Shown here one piece after another: positions 43,447-53,221 of a stretch of DNA of 64,000 nt. Position 1 is the stretch's first letter. Every line of letters starts with the position of its first letter. The notes below the pieces were generated by a model. The model saw only the letters and a program-made list of their open reading frames with translations. It made no database searches and was not told where the DNA came from. This DNA is from Oscillatoriales cyanobacterium USR001 (GTDB taxonomy: Bacteria; Cyanobacteriota; Cyanobacteriia; Cyanobacteriales; Microcoleaceae): assembly GCA_001698425.1 (NCBI GenBank), contig MBRE01000060.1:55386-119385 (forward strand). Direction: 5' to 3'. The translations under genes and the position numbers were made by a program.

Positions 43447-44907
43447 TTAGTTACCAATAATTAACCCACTCCGAGGGGGAATGCTTAATTCTACTTGATG
43501 AATTTCTCCCTCTATTTTCCACAAAACTTCGCCGTTACCATATAGAATTGTGTCAGAATGATATTTAAGATTAGCTCCATCAAAACTCACATTTTTCGCA
43601 TCTATCCCAACATTTACAGCTACAATTAACTCTCGATCGTCCAAAATTCTGGCAAAGACATAAACTGTTTCCTCAGCAAATAAAATTTGGTAAGATCCAG
43701 TACGCAGAGCCGGATATTGATGACGCAAATTAATTAACTGTTTGTGATAATTTAACACCTCAACTTCCCATGCTTGTGTCATCGGAAAGCCGCGCCGGGA
43801 GTCAGGATCTAAACAACCCAATAAACCTACTTCATCACCGTAATAAATACTAGGAGCGCCGGGAAAAGTTAACAACATTAAAGTTGCTAGTTTAACACTA
43901 TCACGATCTCCTTTAGCAATAGAAATTAGTCGTGCAGTATCGTGACTGGCAAGCAAATTTAGTTGAGTAAGTTGTATTTGCCAATCATATAATCCTAACA
44001 AATTTTGAATTTTTTGGGCATATTCGTTAGCAGATATTGGTGGATAGGGATGATAAGAACGGTCTTTAATTTGATCGAGATCGACGCGATCGCCTGCGGT
44101 AAAAGCAATAGTTGGTCCGGCAAATAGATAATTCATTACCCCATCAAATTGCTTACCATCTAGCCATTCCCGCGCCTCTAACCAGATTTCACCGACGATG
44201 TAAGCTTCGGGATTAATTGCTTTGACTCGTTGACGAAATTCCTGCCAAAATCCAGGGGTTTTAATCTCAAAAGGAACATCTAAACGCCAGCCATCAATGC
44301 CAAATTTAATCCAATATTCGGCAATTTCCATGATGTATTCTCGCACTTCTGGATTATCGTGATTGAAGACTGGTAAAGCGCGATTTCCCACCCAACCTAC
44401 ATAGTTAGCAGGAAATTGACCATCGTAGGCAGATAGCGGCCAACCTTCAATTTTGAACCAATTTAACCAGGGGGAATGAGGGCCATTTTCAAGGATATCA
44501 TTGAAGAAGAAAAAACCGCGACTGGCATGGTTAAATACGCCATCAAGGACAACTTTAATATTACGTTGGTGGGCGGCTGCTAAGAGTTCTTGAAAAGCCT
44601 GATTTCCACCTAAGATGGGATCGACTTGGTAATAGTCGTGGGTGTGGTAGCGGTGATTGCAAGTAGATTGAAAAATGGGGGTAAAATAGATGGCATTGAT
44701 GCCTAAGTCTTGGAGGTAATCTAATTTTTCAATTACGCCCCATAAATCACCGCCTTTGTAGCCTTGGAGGGTAGGGGATGCGTGCCATTCTTCCCATTTT
44801 GGGTTTTGTAGGAGATGTTTGCGGGGTTGACTACCTTTGGCGAAGCGATCTGGGAAAATTTGGTAGAATACGGCGTGTTTAACCCAATCTGGTGTTTGAA
44901 TTTGCAT
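43447..44907 (-). CDS. Glycoside hydrolase family 13 enzyme (neopullulanase/amylase-like)
   Basis: A 486-residue alpha-amylase-fold enzyme. The catalytic residues lie in DGWRLDVPFEI (nucleophile Asp), VGEIWLEARE (acid/base Glu) and LLASHDTARL (third Asp). KVVLDGVFNHASRG is conserved region I. There is no N-terminal carbohydrate-binding domain, so it differs from full-length neopullulanases. It has no signal peptide, so it probably acts on cytoplasmic maltodextrin or glycogen breakdown products. It is divergent from recQ. Confidence 0.87.
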   Translation of the reverse strand: MQIQTPDWVKHAVFYQIFPDRFAKGSQPRKHLLQNPKWEEWHASPTLQGYKGGDLWGVIEKLDYLQDLGINAIYFTPIFQSTCNHRYHTHDYYQVDPILGGNQAFQELLAAAHQRNIKVVLDGVFNHASRGFFFFNDILENGPHSPWLNWFKIEGWPLSAYDGQFPANYVGWVGNRALPVFNHDNPEVREYIMEIAEYWIKFGIDGWRLDVPFEIKTPGFWQEFRQRVKAINPEAYIVGEIWLEAREWLDGKQFDGVMNYLFAGPTIAFTAGDRVDLDQIKDRSYHPYPPISANEYAQKIQNLLGLYDWQIQLTQLNLLASHDTARLISIAKGDRDSVKLATLMLLTFPGAPSIYYGDEVGLLGCLDPDSRRGFPMTQAWEVEVLNYHKQLINLRHQYPALRTGSYQILFAEETVYVFARILDDRELIVAVNVGIDAKNVSFDGANLKYHSDTILYGNGEVLWKIEGEIHQVELSIPPRSGLIIGN

Positions 44908-45082
44908 ATTAGTTGGATGAGTTTTATAAATCTGCCGATCGCACTATTTATCGGTAAAGATTAATTAGTAAGCTATATGTCTCGGCTTTTTTCGTGAGTT
45001 TGACTAAGCAGCTTATCACAAATGTCCAATATTAGGGTATTTTAATTAAAGTACCTCTTAGATTGAGGATGAATTACTGTAA

Positions 45083-47254
45083 ATGTCAGTGTCGTATTCG
45101 TCAAGTTTAACTCAGCCGCGATCGCTCGAACAGGAACTCAAGCATTTTTTTGGCTACGATTCTTTTCGACCTGGACAGCGGGAAATTGTGGAAGCTGCGC
45201 TCTCCCAGCGCGATATGCTAATTGTGATGCCGACTGGTGGTGGAAAATCTCTCTGTTTTCAATTGCCGGCTTTGCTGAAACCAGGGTTAACGGTGGTGGT
45301 TTCGCCGCTAATTGCGCTGATGCAAGATCAGGTGGAAGCTTTGCGGGATAATGGTATTGGGGCAACTTTTCTAAATAGCACTCTTTCTGCAATGGAGACG
45401 CGATCGCGAGAAATGGCGATTATGGATGGTAGAATTAAACTCCTTTATGTCGCCCCGGAACGTTTACTGAGCCAGCGTTTTTTGCCATTCTTAGACCAAG
45501 TAGAAGCGAATTTAGGAATTTCTGCTTTTGCGATCGATGAGGCTCATTGCGTGTCAGAATGGGGCCACGATTTCCGGCCAGAATATCGGCAAATTTTGCA
45601 AGTGCGCGATCGCTATCCTAATATTCCTGTTATGGCATTAACGGCAACCGCAACTGACCGGGTTCGTGCTGATATTACCCAACAATTAGCCCTCCGAGAA
45701 CCGTTTATTCATGTTGCTAGTTTCAATCGTCCTAATTTATACTACGAAGTTCGCCCTAAAACTAAGCGCAGTTTTACAGAATTATTGCAAATTATTGAGA
45801 AAATTGGCGGTTCAGGCATTATCTATTGTCTAAGTCGAAAAAATGTCGATGAACTTGCCTTTCAACTTCAACAAAGTGGCATTTCAGCCTTACCTTATCA
45901 TGCCGGTTTAAGTGATAGCGATCGCGCCAGCAATCAAACTCGTTTTATTCGAGATGACGTGCAAATTATGGTAGCTACTGTTGCCTTTGGCATGGGCATT
46001 AATAAACCTGATGTGCGCTTTGTGGTTCATTACAATTTACCTCGGAATTTAGAAGGATATTATCAAGAAGCAGGCCGCGCTGGTCGAGATGGGGAACCGG
46101 CCCAATGTACGCTATTTCTCAGTTATGGCGATCGCAAAACTATAGAATATTTAATTGAGCAAAAGGCAGATCCTCAAGAACAACGAATTGCTACTCAACA
46201 ATTCCGGCGAGTAATTGACTATGCCGAAGCTACAGACTGTCGCCGCACCATTCAACTAAGTTATTTTGGCGAACAATTTCCCGGAAATTGCAATCAGTGT
46301 GATAACTGTCGCAATCAGAAACCACTAGAAGATTGGACAATTGAGGCGATGAAATTTCTTTCCGCTGTAGCAAGATGTAAAGAAAGATTTGGCATGAATC
46401 ATATTATTAATGTCTTGCGCGGTTCTAAAAGTGAAAAAATTTTACAATATGGACACGATAAACTTTCTACCTATGGAATTGGGAAAGATAAAACGGCTGA
46501 TGAATGGAAAATGTTAGGGCGATCGCTCTTACACCAAGGCTTTTTAGATGAAACAACCGATGGCTATTCAGTTTTGAAATTAAATGCTAAAAGTTGGGAA
46601 ATCATGCACCGTCAGCGCACAGTAGAAATTGCTATTTCTCGGAAAGAAGATGTCCAGACTGTGCAACGTTATTCCGCCGCTGAAGGAGAGATATTATTTA
46701 ACATATTGCGGAGACTGAGAAAGCAAATAGCTGACGAACAATTTGTCCCACCTTATGTAGTATTTCCTGATTCTAGTTTACGGGCAATGGCAGAACAAAG
46801 ACCCAAAACTTTGAATGAATTTGCCAAAATTTCTGGGGTAGGTACTCGCAAGCGAGATAAGTATGGTAAGCAGTTTATTGAAGCAATTCAGAATTATTGT
46901 GAAGAGCAAGGTTTGTCAAAAGGTGTTTCTAACTCTGCCAATGATGGAAATTTGCTATCTCATACTCAATTATTAACATTACAGTTGTATCAGCAAGGTT
47001 TGACGGTAGAAGTAATTGCGGAAATGCGCGATATTCGTCCTGCTACAGTGGTAAGTCATCTAGCTGAGTTAATAGAAATGAATCAAGCAATTGATATTAA
47101 TCAGTTGGTCGATCGCGATCGACAACAATCTATTATTGCCGCAATTGAGGTAGTAGGTGACAATTCTTTAACGCAAATTTATCAGCTTTTACGGGAGAAA
47201 TACAGTTATGATGAGATTAAGTTAGTGCGGGCTTGGTGGCGCAAAAATCTCTAG
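45083..47254 (+). CDS. recQ: ATP-dependent DNA helicase RecQ
   Basis: A 723-residue RecQ. Helicase motifs include MPTGGGKSLCFQLPAL (Walker A), DEAHCVSEWGHDFRPEY (motif II and aromatic loop) and QEAGRAGRDG (motif VI). The zinc site uses CRRTIQLSYFGE and CNQCDNC, followed by the winged-helix and an HRDC domain (AEQRPKTLNEFAKISGVG, near residue 575). The last 100 residues form the extra C-terminal helical domain of longer bacterial RecQ proteins. It unwinds recombination intermediates. Confidence 0.96.
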   Translation: MSVSYSSSLTQPRSLEQELKHFFGYDSFRPGQREIVEAALSQRDMLIVMPTGGGKSLCFQLPALLKPGLTVVVSPLIALMQDQVEALRDNGIGATFLNSTLSAMETRSREMAIMDGRIKLLYVAPERLLSQRFLPFLDQVEANLGISAFAIDEAHCVSEWGHDFRPEYRQILQVRDRYPNIPVMALTATATDRVRADITQQLALREPFIHVASFNRPNLYYEVRPKTKRSFTELLQIIEKIGGSGIIYCLSRKNVDELAFQLQQSGISALPYHAGLSDSDRASNQTRFIRDDVQIMVATVAFGMGINKPDVRFVVHYNLPRNLEGYYQEAGRAGRDGEPAQCTLFLSYGDRKTIEYLIEQKADPQEQRIATQQFRRVIDYAEATDCRRTIQLSYFGEQFPGNCNQCDNCRNQKPLEDWTIEAMKFLSAVARCKERFGMNHIINVLRGSKSEKILQYGHDKLSTYGIGKDKTADEWKMLGRSLLHQGFLDETTDGYSVLKLNAKSWEIMHRQRTVEIAISRKEDVQTVQRYSAAEGEILFNILRRLRKQIADEQFVPPYVVFPDSSLRAMAEQRPKTLNEFAKISGVGTRKRDKYGKQFIEAIQNYCEEQGLSKGVSNSANDGNLLSHTQLLTLQLYQQGLTVEVIAEMRDIRPATVVSHLAELIEMNQAIDINQLVDRDRQQSIIAAIEVVGDNSLTQIYQLLREKYSYDEIKLVRAWWRKNL

Positions 47255-47267
47255 TGACAAAAGGAGA

Positions 47268-47319
47268 TTATTCACAACTTTTAACTCTCTAAATAATTAC
47301 TCGATATTTTTGCTGGAAT
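47268..47319 (+). repeat. 52-bp direct repeat, left copy
   Basis: A perfect 52-bp sequence beginning TTATTCACAACTTTTAAC is repeated at 48430-48481 in the same orientation. The pair frames two unknown minus-strand genes. Confidence 0.9.
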
Positions 47320-47416
47320 AGATCAATGCGCGAAAGTGCGATCGCCTCGCGGGAAGTGCGAGGGATCGCTAGTTTATTCTCCGAAATGGAAAAAAGTTAA
47401 TTTCTTTATCCTTAAC

Positions 47417-47647
47417 CTATAATGCTTGATGGGTTGATAACTTTTCTGCGTCTGTTAAGGGTAAATCTTCATCCTCTCCCTCCCCGAAACTTTCCAACCA
47501 ATCACCTTCTACATCCTTAAAGTAAAGATCGACTCGCTTGACACCATGAGTCCGCCTATCTCGTTGATATTTGCGGATAGCTCTTAGCGAGAGGGCTGCG
47601 CTTTCAACAGCGGGGTCTGCAAGCAGAATAGTGTGCATAATACTCAT
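47417..47647 (-). CDS. Hypothetical 76-residue protein
   Basis: A small protein I do not recognise. The N-terminal half is helical and basic (SLRAIRKYQRDRRTHGVKRV). The C-terminal half is acidic (ESFGEGEDEDLPLTDAEK). It lies 32 bases downstream of the 236-residue gene on the same strand, so they may form a pair. Both lie within the 52-bp direct repeats. Confidence 0.5.
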   Translation of the reverse strand: MSIMHTILLADPAVESAALSLRAIRKYQRDRRTHGVKRVDLYFKDVEGDWLESFGEGEDEDLPLTDAEKLSTHQAL

Positions 47648-47679
47648 AACTATCTCTTGGGATTAAAATATTATATTGA

Positions 47680-48390
47680 TCAAGCAGTATATTCATTATA
47701 GCTGATATCTGGCAGAGTATCAGCTTTCTCCATGATCACACTCGCTAAAAAAGCAGTATTGAGATTGCCGGGGTTATAGCTGATAATCAAACCTCTTTGT
47801 ATTCCCCAATAAGCAAGTGTGTGTTCCCATTCATCCCTCTTATTTACCCATTGATTGACATGAGTTTGAGTAAGTTGAATACACAAAGAAATACTTTTAT
47901 TACCAACAACTACTAGATCGGTTGCCATTGATAAGTCAAGCAAATAATTCCATAAATAGCTTCCGCCACAAGCTTCAATTTCTTGAGCTAAGGAATTGAC
48001 AATTTTTTCATCATTTCTAGTGAATTTGTTATTCATCATCTTTTCCTTCCATATTGGAAGTTTTGGGTCGCGTTCATTAAGCCACTGAGGAAAAAGAAAA
48101 TCATACCAATATTGCTCAACAGGTGTTATTTTTTCCTGCGCGTATAAAATTTGTTTTTGCTCTGGAGTTAAAGATTTAAGATTTAACCAGAATTGACAAT
48201 CTAAAATCAGTTCTGTGAGCAAATCTAATACATAACGTCTATTCATTAAAAAACCATCTTTTCTTTTGGCGATCCAACTCATCAAATCTTTTAGCCTGTT
48301 TGCCAAATTTGGTTCTTCAGCTATAGTAGCTTTCTTAATTAATTCTTCAATTTCAGTCTTAACGATTTGGGGGCTTAAACGTTCTGGCAT
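47680..48390 (-). CDS. Hypothetical 236-residue protein
   Basis: An unrecognised protein. The first two thirds are charged and helical. The C-terminal third has strands TDLVVVGNKSISLCIQLTQ and YWGIQRGLIISYN, which look like an alpha/beta core with a possible D..Q-type nuclease-like strand pair, but no motif is complete. With the 76-residue gene it forms a small cassette between recQ and the ars cluster, framed by direct repeats, which suggests a mobile or accessory origin. Confidence 0.5.
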   Translation of the reverse strand: MPERLSPQIVKTEIEELIKKATIAEEPNLANRLKDLMSWIAKRKDGFLMNRRYVLDLLTELILDCQFWLNLKSLTPEQKQILYAQEKITPVEQYWYDFLFPQWLNERDPKLPIWKEKMMNNKFTRNDEKIVNSLAQEIEACGGSYLWNYLLDLSMATDLVVVGNKSISLCIQLTQTHVNQWVNKRDEWEHTLAYWGIQRGLIISYNPGNLNTAFLASVIMEKADTLPDISYNEYTA

Positions 48391-48429
48391 TGATATTTTC
48401 CTCTGTTTTCTACATTTAATTATAATACT

Positions 48430-48481
48430 TTATTCACAACTTTTAACTCTCTAAATAATTACTCGATATTTTTGCTGGAAT
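48430..48481 (+). repeat. 52-bp direct repeat, right copy
   Basis: Identical to 47268-47319. It ends 57 bases before the arsR start, so it now overlaps the arsR upstream region. Confidence 0.9.
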
Positions 48482-48537
48482 GATGTGGCGATCGCTCAAT
48501 TTTTTGCTAGGATTAGAGAACATTTCAAAAAAAGTTG

Positions 48538-48882
48538 ATGGTTACAACCTCTACTACCCCAGTCAAGCAGATCGCTGCTGGCTTTCACGCCCTCTCTGAC
48601 CCCCTACGGATTCAAGTGATTGAGTTACTGCGATCGCATGAGTTATGCGTCTGCGAGTTATGCGATCGTCTCCAAGTCCCCCAACCGAAACTCTCTTTCC
48701 ACCTCAAAACCTTGAAAGAAGCAGGATTAGTCCTCACCCGCCAAGAAGGACGCTGGATCTACTACAGCCTCAACCTATCCCAGTTTGTCGTCCTCGAACA
48801 TTACCTCGCCGAGTACCGCCGCTTCAGCCCCATTCTGCCAACCCGATACTGCGACAGCCCCCCATCTATCAATATTTCTTAA
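48538..48882 (+). CDS. arsR: ArsR-family arsenic-responsive repressor
   Basis: A 114-residue winged-helix repressor. The recognition helix region VPQPKLSFHLKTLKEAGLV is typical of ArsR/SmtB. The ELCVCELC segment has the paired cysteines that bind arsenite in ArsR. It would repress the downstream genes until As(III) binds. ATG 48538 is used. The next gene on the strand begins 99 bases later behind a promoter with an inverted repeat. Confidence 0.9.
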   Translation: MVTTSTTPVKQIAAGFHALSDPLRIQVIELLRSHELCVCELCDRLQVPQPKLSFHLKTLKEAGLVLTRQEGRWIYYSLNLSQFVVLEHYLAEYRRFSPILPTRYCDSPPSINIS

Positions 48883-48914
48883 CATCTTTTTTTGCTCCTT
48901 GTTATGCCCTATAC

Positions 48915-48943
48915 TTGACAAATCAACTTTTTTTGATATTATA
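48915..48943 (+). promoter_or_regulatory. ars operon promoter with candidate ArsR operator
   Basis: TTGACA (48915-48920) and TATTAT (48937-48942) are spaced 16 bp apart. The spacer holds an inverted repeat ATCAA-N6-TTGAT (48922-48937), as expected of an ArsR/SmtB operator. Repressor binding there would block polymerase. Confidence 0.55.
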
Positions 48944-48981
48944 AAGTGATAATCTTTAAATTTTCAGATGAGGCAAAATCA

Positions 48982-50010
48982 ATGAAAACAACAGAAAAAA
49001 TTAAATTTCAAATACCCAGGATACTAGGTTTAGCAATTAGCGCTGCAACTTTACTAAATTCCTGCGCTCAAGTTCAATCAGAAACCTCGCAACCCATTAA
49101 AATCGATGGTTCGAGCACTGTTTATCCAATTACAGACGCGATCGCCAAAGACTTTCAAAAAACTAAAAGCACAAAAACTCCAATTACTGTTGAATTTTCC
49201 GGCACAGGTGGCGGATTTAAAAAGTTTTGTGCTGGCGAAACAGACATCAGTAACGCCTCGCGACCAATTCGACCAGAAGAAATGGAAGCCTGCAACAAAG
49301 CAGGCATTCGCTATTACGAATTACCCATCGCTTTTGACGCTCTCACAGTAGTAATTAACCCCAAAAATACCTGGGCAAAAGACATCACAGTAGCCGAATT
49401 AAAGAAACTTTGGGAACCAGCGGCTCAAGGTAAAATTACCAAATGGAATCAGATTCGACCAGATTGGCCAAATCAACCAATAACCCTCTATGGTGCGGGT
49501 AAAGATTCCGGTACATTTGACTACTTCACAGAAGCCACAGTCGGTGAAGCCAAATCCAGTCGCACTGACTACACAGCCAGTGAAGATGACACCGTTTTAG
49601 TGCGCGGAGTTATCAACGATCCAAATGCCTTGGGTTACTTTGGTTTAAGCTATTACGAAGCCAATCAAACTCAATTGAAAGCATTAGGAATTGACAGCGG
49701 TAAAGGGCCTGTTTTACCCAGCCGCGAGACAGTAGAAAATGCTCAATATCAACCCCTCGCCCGACCTCTTTTTATCTACGTCAGTTACGCCGCCGCCCAA
49801 AGTAAACCTGAGTTGCGTGACTTCGTGCAATTCTACATGGAAAAAGCACCAACTTTATCTAAATCAGTCGGTTTCATCCCACTAACAAAGGATGGCTATC
49901 AACTGATTTACAAGAATTTTTACAATGGCAAAGTTGGGACTTTTTTCAAAGGTGAAGCTCGGTTTGACTTGACAATCGGGGAGTTATTACGAAAAGAGGC
50001 AGAATTTTAA
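48982..50010 (+). CDS. PstS-like phosphate/arsenate-binding lipoprotein in ars cluster
   Basis: A 342-residue substrate-binding lipoprotein of the PstS/SphX type. The signal peptide ends in a lipobox (LLNSC, Cys near residue 28). The anion-binding loops are [22 protein letters not shown] and [12 protein letters not shown]. PstS proteins bind phosphate for ABC uptake, but no permease or ATPase is here. Its place between arsR and the arsenite pump suggests binding of phosphate or arsenate under arsenic stress. ATG 48982 is preferred because the GTG upstream would spoil the signal peptide. Confidence 0.85.
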   Translation: MKTTEKIKFQIPRILGLAISAATLLNSCAQVQSETSQPIKIDGSSTVYPITDAIAKDFQKTKSTKTPITVEFSGTGGGFKKFCAGETDISNASRPIRPEEMEACNKAGIRYYELPIAFDALTVVINPKNTWAKDITVAELKKLWEPAAQGKITKWNQIRPDWPNQPITLYGAGKDSGTFDYFTEATVGEAKSSRTDYTASEDDTVLVRGVINDPNALGYFGLSYYEANQTQLKALGIDSGKGPVLPSRETVENAQYQPLARPLFIYVSYAAAQSKPELRDFVQFYMEKAPTLSKSVGFIPLTKDGYQLIYKNFYNGKVGTFFKGEARFDLTIGELLRKEAEF

Positions 50011-50045
50011 TTTTCTCTCAGCAATTTTCGTTTACCAGTTAACTA

Positions 50046-51191
50046 ATGAACCCGTCAACTACCTCACCCGTTAAAGCGGGAAACCAGCTCAGTTTTTTTG
50101 AAAGATACCTCACCCTTTGGGTATTTCTTTGTATTTTAGGCGGTATTATTCTCGGTAGAGTATTCCCTAGTGTCGCCGTTACCCTTGATGCTCTTAGCTT
50201 TTATCAGGTGTCAATTCCGATTGCCATTTGTCTATTTTTTATGATGTATCCCATCATGGTAAAAATTGACTTTACCCAGGCGGCAAATGCAGCACGAGCG
50301 CCCAAACCTGTCATCTTAACATTAGTCGTCAACTGGATGATAAAACCATTGACAATGGTAGTATTTTCTCAGTTTTTCTTAGGCTGGCTATTTCGCCCTC
50401 TCATTACCGGCACAGAAATAATTAATGGCAGTGAAGTTGACATTGCTAGTTCCTACATTGCTGGTACAATCTTATTAGGAATTGCCCCCTGTACGGCGAT
50501 GGTTTTAATGTGGGGATATCTCTCCTACGGCAATCAAGGACATACCCTAGTTATGGTGGCAGTTAATTCCTTAGCAATGCTGTTTTTATATGCACCATTA
50601 GGCCGATGGCTATTAGCAGCAAATGATTTAGTTGTGCCTTGGCAAACCATAGTATTATCTGTATTAATTTATGTCGGTTTGCCCTTAGCCGCCGGAATGT
50701 ATAGCCGTTTCTGGATTTTCAAACATAAAGGGCGAGAATGGTTTGAGCGAGAGTTTATGCAATATCTGAGTCCAGTTGCTACCGCTGCCCTTTTGATTAC
50801 GCTAATTCTTTTGTTTGCCTTTAAAGGAGAGTTAATTGTTAACAATCCTCTGCACATTCTCTTAATTGCTGTGCCTCTGTTTATCCAGACTAATTTCATT
50901 TTCATAATCTCCTATGTAGCCGCTTTAAAACTCAATCTTTGCTACGAAGATTCAGCACCGGCAGCCCTGATTGGAGCCAGTAATCATTTTGAAGTAGCAA
51001 TTGCTACAGCAGTGATGCTTTTTGGGCTAAACTCAGGGGCAGCATTAGCTACAGTTGTCGGTGTTTTAATTGAAGTTCCAGTGATGTTAATGTTAGTAGA
51101 ATTTTGCAAGAAAACCGCATTTTGGTTCCCCCGGAAACCAGAAACATCCTCACTGCCAGATCCTCGTTGCCTGCCTAATTCTAATAGCTAA
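50046..51191 (+). CDS. arsB: Arsenite efflux transporter of the ACR3 family
   Basis: A 381-residue protein with about ten membrane spans. The family motif is [18 protein letters not shown] with the essential Cys. [14 protein letters not shown] is another ACR3 signature. It exports As(III) using the proton gradient. In cyanobacteria this gene is often called arsB, though it belongs to ACR3, not to the E. coli ArsB family. arsH follows after 8 bases. Confidence 0.94.
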   Translation: MNPSTTSPVKAGNQLSFFERYLTLWVFLCILGGIILGRVFPSVAVTLDALSFYQVSIPIAICLFFMMYPIMVKIDFTQAANAARAPKPVILTLVVNWMIKPLTMVVFSQFFLGWLFRPLITGTEIINGSEVDIASSYIAGTILLGIAPCTAMVLMWGYLSYGNQGHTLVMVAVNSLAMLFLYAPLGRWLLAANDLVVPWQTIVLSVLIYVGLPLAAGMYSRFWIFKHKGREWFEREFMQYLSPVATAALLITLILLFAFKGELIVNNPLHILLIAVPLFIQTNFIFIISYVAALKLNLCYEDSAPAALIGASNHFEVAIATAVMLFGLNSGAALATVVGVLIEVPVMLMLVEFCKKTAFWFPRKPETSSLPDPRCLPNSNS

Positions 51192-51199
51192 AATCATCG

Positions 51200-51856
51200 A
51201 TGAATCAATCCACTCACAAACCCAAAATTCTCTTTTTATATGGCTCCTTACGGGAGCGTTCTTACAGTCGCCTGCTCGCTGAAGAATCCGCCAGAATTAT
51301 CGAAGATTTTGGGGCAGAAGTTCGATTTTTTAATCCCCGTGAATTGCCCATTTATGGCAGTGTCCCTGATACTCATCCCAAGGTTCAAGAATTACGAGAA
51401 TTGAGTCTTTGGTCTGAGGGTCATGTGTGGTCAAGTCCCGAATTACATGGTAATGTTAGCGGGATTATGAAAAACCAAATTGACTGGATTCCTTTAAGTT
51501 TAGGTGCAGTTAGACCGACTCAAGGTAGAACTTTAGCAGTGATGCAAGTTAGCGGTGGTTCCCAGTCTTTTAATGCTGTGAATACTCTGAGAATTTTAGG
51601 CCGTTGGATGCGGATGTTTACCATTCCAAATCAGTCTTCCGTGGCTAAAGCTTATCAGGAATTTAACGAAGATGGCACGATGAAAGATTCGGCTTATCGA
51701 GATCGGGTTATTGATGTGATGGAGGAACTATATAAGTTTACTCTATTACTACGGGACCAGGTTGATTATTTGACTGACCGTTACAGCGAACGGAAGGAAA
51801 AAGCAGCGAAGGAAACTATTGCCATTGCTAATAGTGCTCTTGAGGTAAAAAATTAG
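51200..51856 (+). CDS. arsH: ArsH NADPH-dependent FMN reductase
   Basis: A 218-residue flavodoxin-fold reductase. It begins with [20 protein letters not shown] (FMN phosphate loop), and [18 protein letters not shown] is the flavin-binding motif of ArsH. ArsH oxidises trivalent organoarsenicals and can reduce quinones or azo dyes. The gene is 8 bases after acr3, so it is co-transcribed. Confidence 0.93.
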   Translation: MNQSTHKPKILFLYGSLRERSYSRLLAEESARIIEDFGAEVRFFNPRELPIYGSVPDTHPKVQELRELSLWSEGHVWSSPELHGNVSGIMKNQIDWIPLSLGAVRPTQGRTLAVMQVSGGSQSFNAVNTLRILGRWMRMFTIPNQSSVAKAYQEFNEDGTMKDSAYRDRVIDVMEELYKFTLLLRDQVDYLTDRYSERKEKAAKETIAIANSALEVKN

Positions 51857-51926
51857 CTGGTAAGCACCAATTTATTTCTTGGTTACGGATACCTGTTTTA
51901 ATTACTAATCACTAACAACAAAAACC

Positions 51927-52349
51927 ATGAAAAAAGTCATGTTTGTTTGCAAAAAAAACTCTTGCCGTTCCCAAATGGCAGAAGGATTTGCTAGAATTTT
52001 AGGAGATGGTAAAATTTCTGTCACCAGTTCGGGACTCGAATCTAGTAAAGTTCATCCCACAGCAATTCAAGTAATGTCAGAAATTGGCATTGATATTACC
52101 AATCAGACATCTAAACCTTTAAGTGATTTTAATGCTGAAGACTACGATGCGGTGATTTCTTTGTGTGGTTGTGGCGTGAATTTACCGTCAGAATGGGTGT
52201 TGCGAGAAGTGTTTGAAGATTGGCAACTTGACGATCCTGATGGACAACCAATTGAGATTTTTCATCGTGTTCGAGATGAGGTTAAAGAAAGGGTAGTTAA
52301 GTTAGTAGAATCCTTGACGGGAGAAACTGTTAATTTGACATCAATCTGA
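51927..52349 (+). CDS. arsC: Arsenate reductase ArsC, low-molecular-weight phosphatase type
   Basis: A 140-residue arsenate reductase. The P-loop C-x5-R is CKKNSCR (residues 8-14), and DWQLDDPDG supplies the catalytic Asp region. The sequence resembles the Synechocystis enzyme that uses glutathione and glutaredoxin rather than thioredoxin. It reduces As(V) to As(III) for the ACR3 pump. The gene is the last of the cluster, 70 bases after arsH. Confidence 0.92.
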   Translation: MKKVMFVCKKNSCRSQMAEGFARILGDGKISVTSSGLESSKVHPTAIQVMSEIGIDITNQTSKPLSDFNAEDYDAVISLCGCGVNLPSEWVLREVFEDWQLDDPDGQPIEIFHRVRDEVKERVVKLVESLTGETVNLTSI

Positions 52350-52373
52350 TTTTCATATACTGTTTGAGGATGG

Positions 52374-52514
52374 TATAGCGTTTCTCAATTATATGAGGTA
52401 CAAAAACGACCCCCCCCAGCCCCCCCTTGCAAAGGGGAGGAGTCGGAAAAGCCCCCTTTATAAGGGGGTTAGGGGTAGAAGCTCTTGTACCTCACCAGAC
52501 AGAGAAACGCTATA
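52374..52514. mobile_element. MITE-like element with TATAGCGTTTCTC inverted ends
   Basis: The ends TATAGCGTTTCTC (52374-52386) and GAGAAACGCTATA (52502-52514) are perfect inverted repeats, followed inwards by GAGGTACAA and TTGTACCTC. The interior (52408-52482) is a C/G-rich palindromic repeat. The element is 141 bp, non-coding, and has broken into a gene fragment on the minus strand. Confidence 0.75.
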
Positions 52515-52650
52515 TTTAAGAGGATTTCCTTGATAAATATCAATTAATGTTTCCCAGGTTTGCTCATCGGATAATTTTTGCGATCGCAAAATCTGTTTAG
52601 CTGCTATTATTTCTAATTTTTCTAAGACAAGCGATCGCCTCTTTCTTTCC
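52515..52650 (-). pseudogene. NB-ARC/WD40-type protein fragment
   Basis: A short minus-strand stretch reading KLSDEQTWETLIDIYQGNPL matches the conserved helix of cyanobacterial NB-ARC (NACHT-like)/WD40 proteins, where the next residues are normally W-L-K. Here the MITE begins directly after NPL. Upstream the fragment runs into an interspersed repeat (GCGTAGGCGTAGCCAGCC). Only about 40 codons survive. Confidence 0.4.
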
Positions 52651-52755
52651 CAAAATGCGTAGGCGTAGCCAGCCGCAGGCATCGCCCCTTACTTTTTTAC
52701 TGATAGGCGATCGATAAGGGGGTAGGGATGCGATCGCCCCTACTTTATGATTGAA

Positions 52756-53037
52756 TTAAGCAGTAGGATTATCCCCCCGATCGCGCTGATTTATCAGAAT
52801 ATCAAGCATCCGTCTCGTCTCAATTCTCAAACCCACAATTTCTTCTTGCTGGCGATCCATCCTTTGAAATAATTGCTGCCTTTCTTCCCTTGCCTCTGCT
52901 GCCGCATTTGCTAAAGCTTGAATAACCCTAGCATTGCTCTCTATCAGGCGATCGTGCCTCTCAGCAATGCTTGTCAAACCCTCTATGCGGTCAGCCAAGC
53001 GGTCTAGCCTATCATCATCCCAGCGCTCTGTGGTCAT
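52756..53037 (-). CDS. Coiled-coil protein, short paralogue
   Basis: A 93-residue, fully helical protein beginning TERWDDDRLDRLADRIEGL. The C-terminal half (ARVIQALANAAAEAREERQQ and LRIETRRMLDILINQ) is almost identical to that of the neighbour at 53222. The heptad pattern predicts a coiled coil. Small proteins of this type are common in cyanobacteria and lack an assigned function. It has only one spacer block between the conserved ends. Confidence 0.65.
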   Translation of the reverse strand: MTTERWDDDRLDRLADRIEGLTSIAERHDRLIESNARVIQALANAAAEAREERQQLFQRMDRQQEEIVGLRIETRRMLDILINQRDRGDNPTA

Positions 53038-53221
53038 AAATTTTTTTCCTGATTAATAGCTCTTAAAAATTATTAAAGCTACCTGTTCAATTATACCAGA
53101 TCGTCTAAAATTTTGCTCCTGCGATCGCGCCTTTATCTTCCCCAAAATGCGATCGCCTCTTTCTTTCCCAAAGTGCGTAGGCGTAGCCAGCCGCAGGCAT
53201 CGCGCCTACTTTATGATTGAA

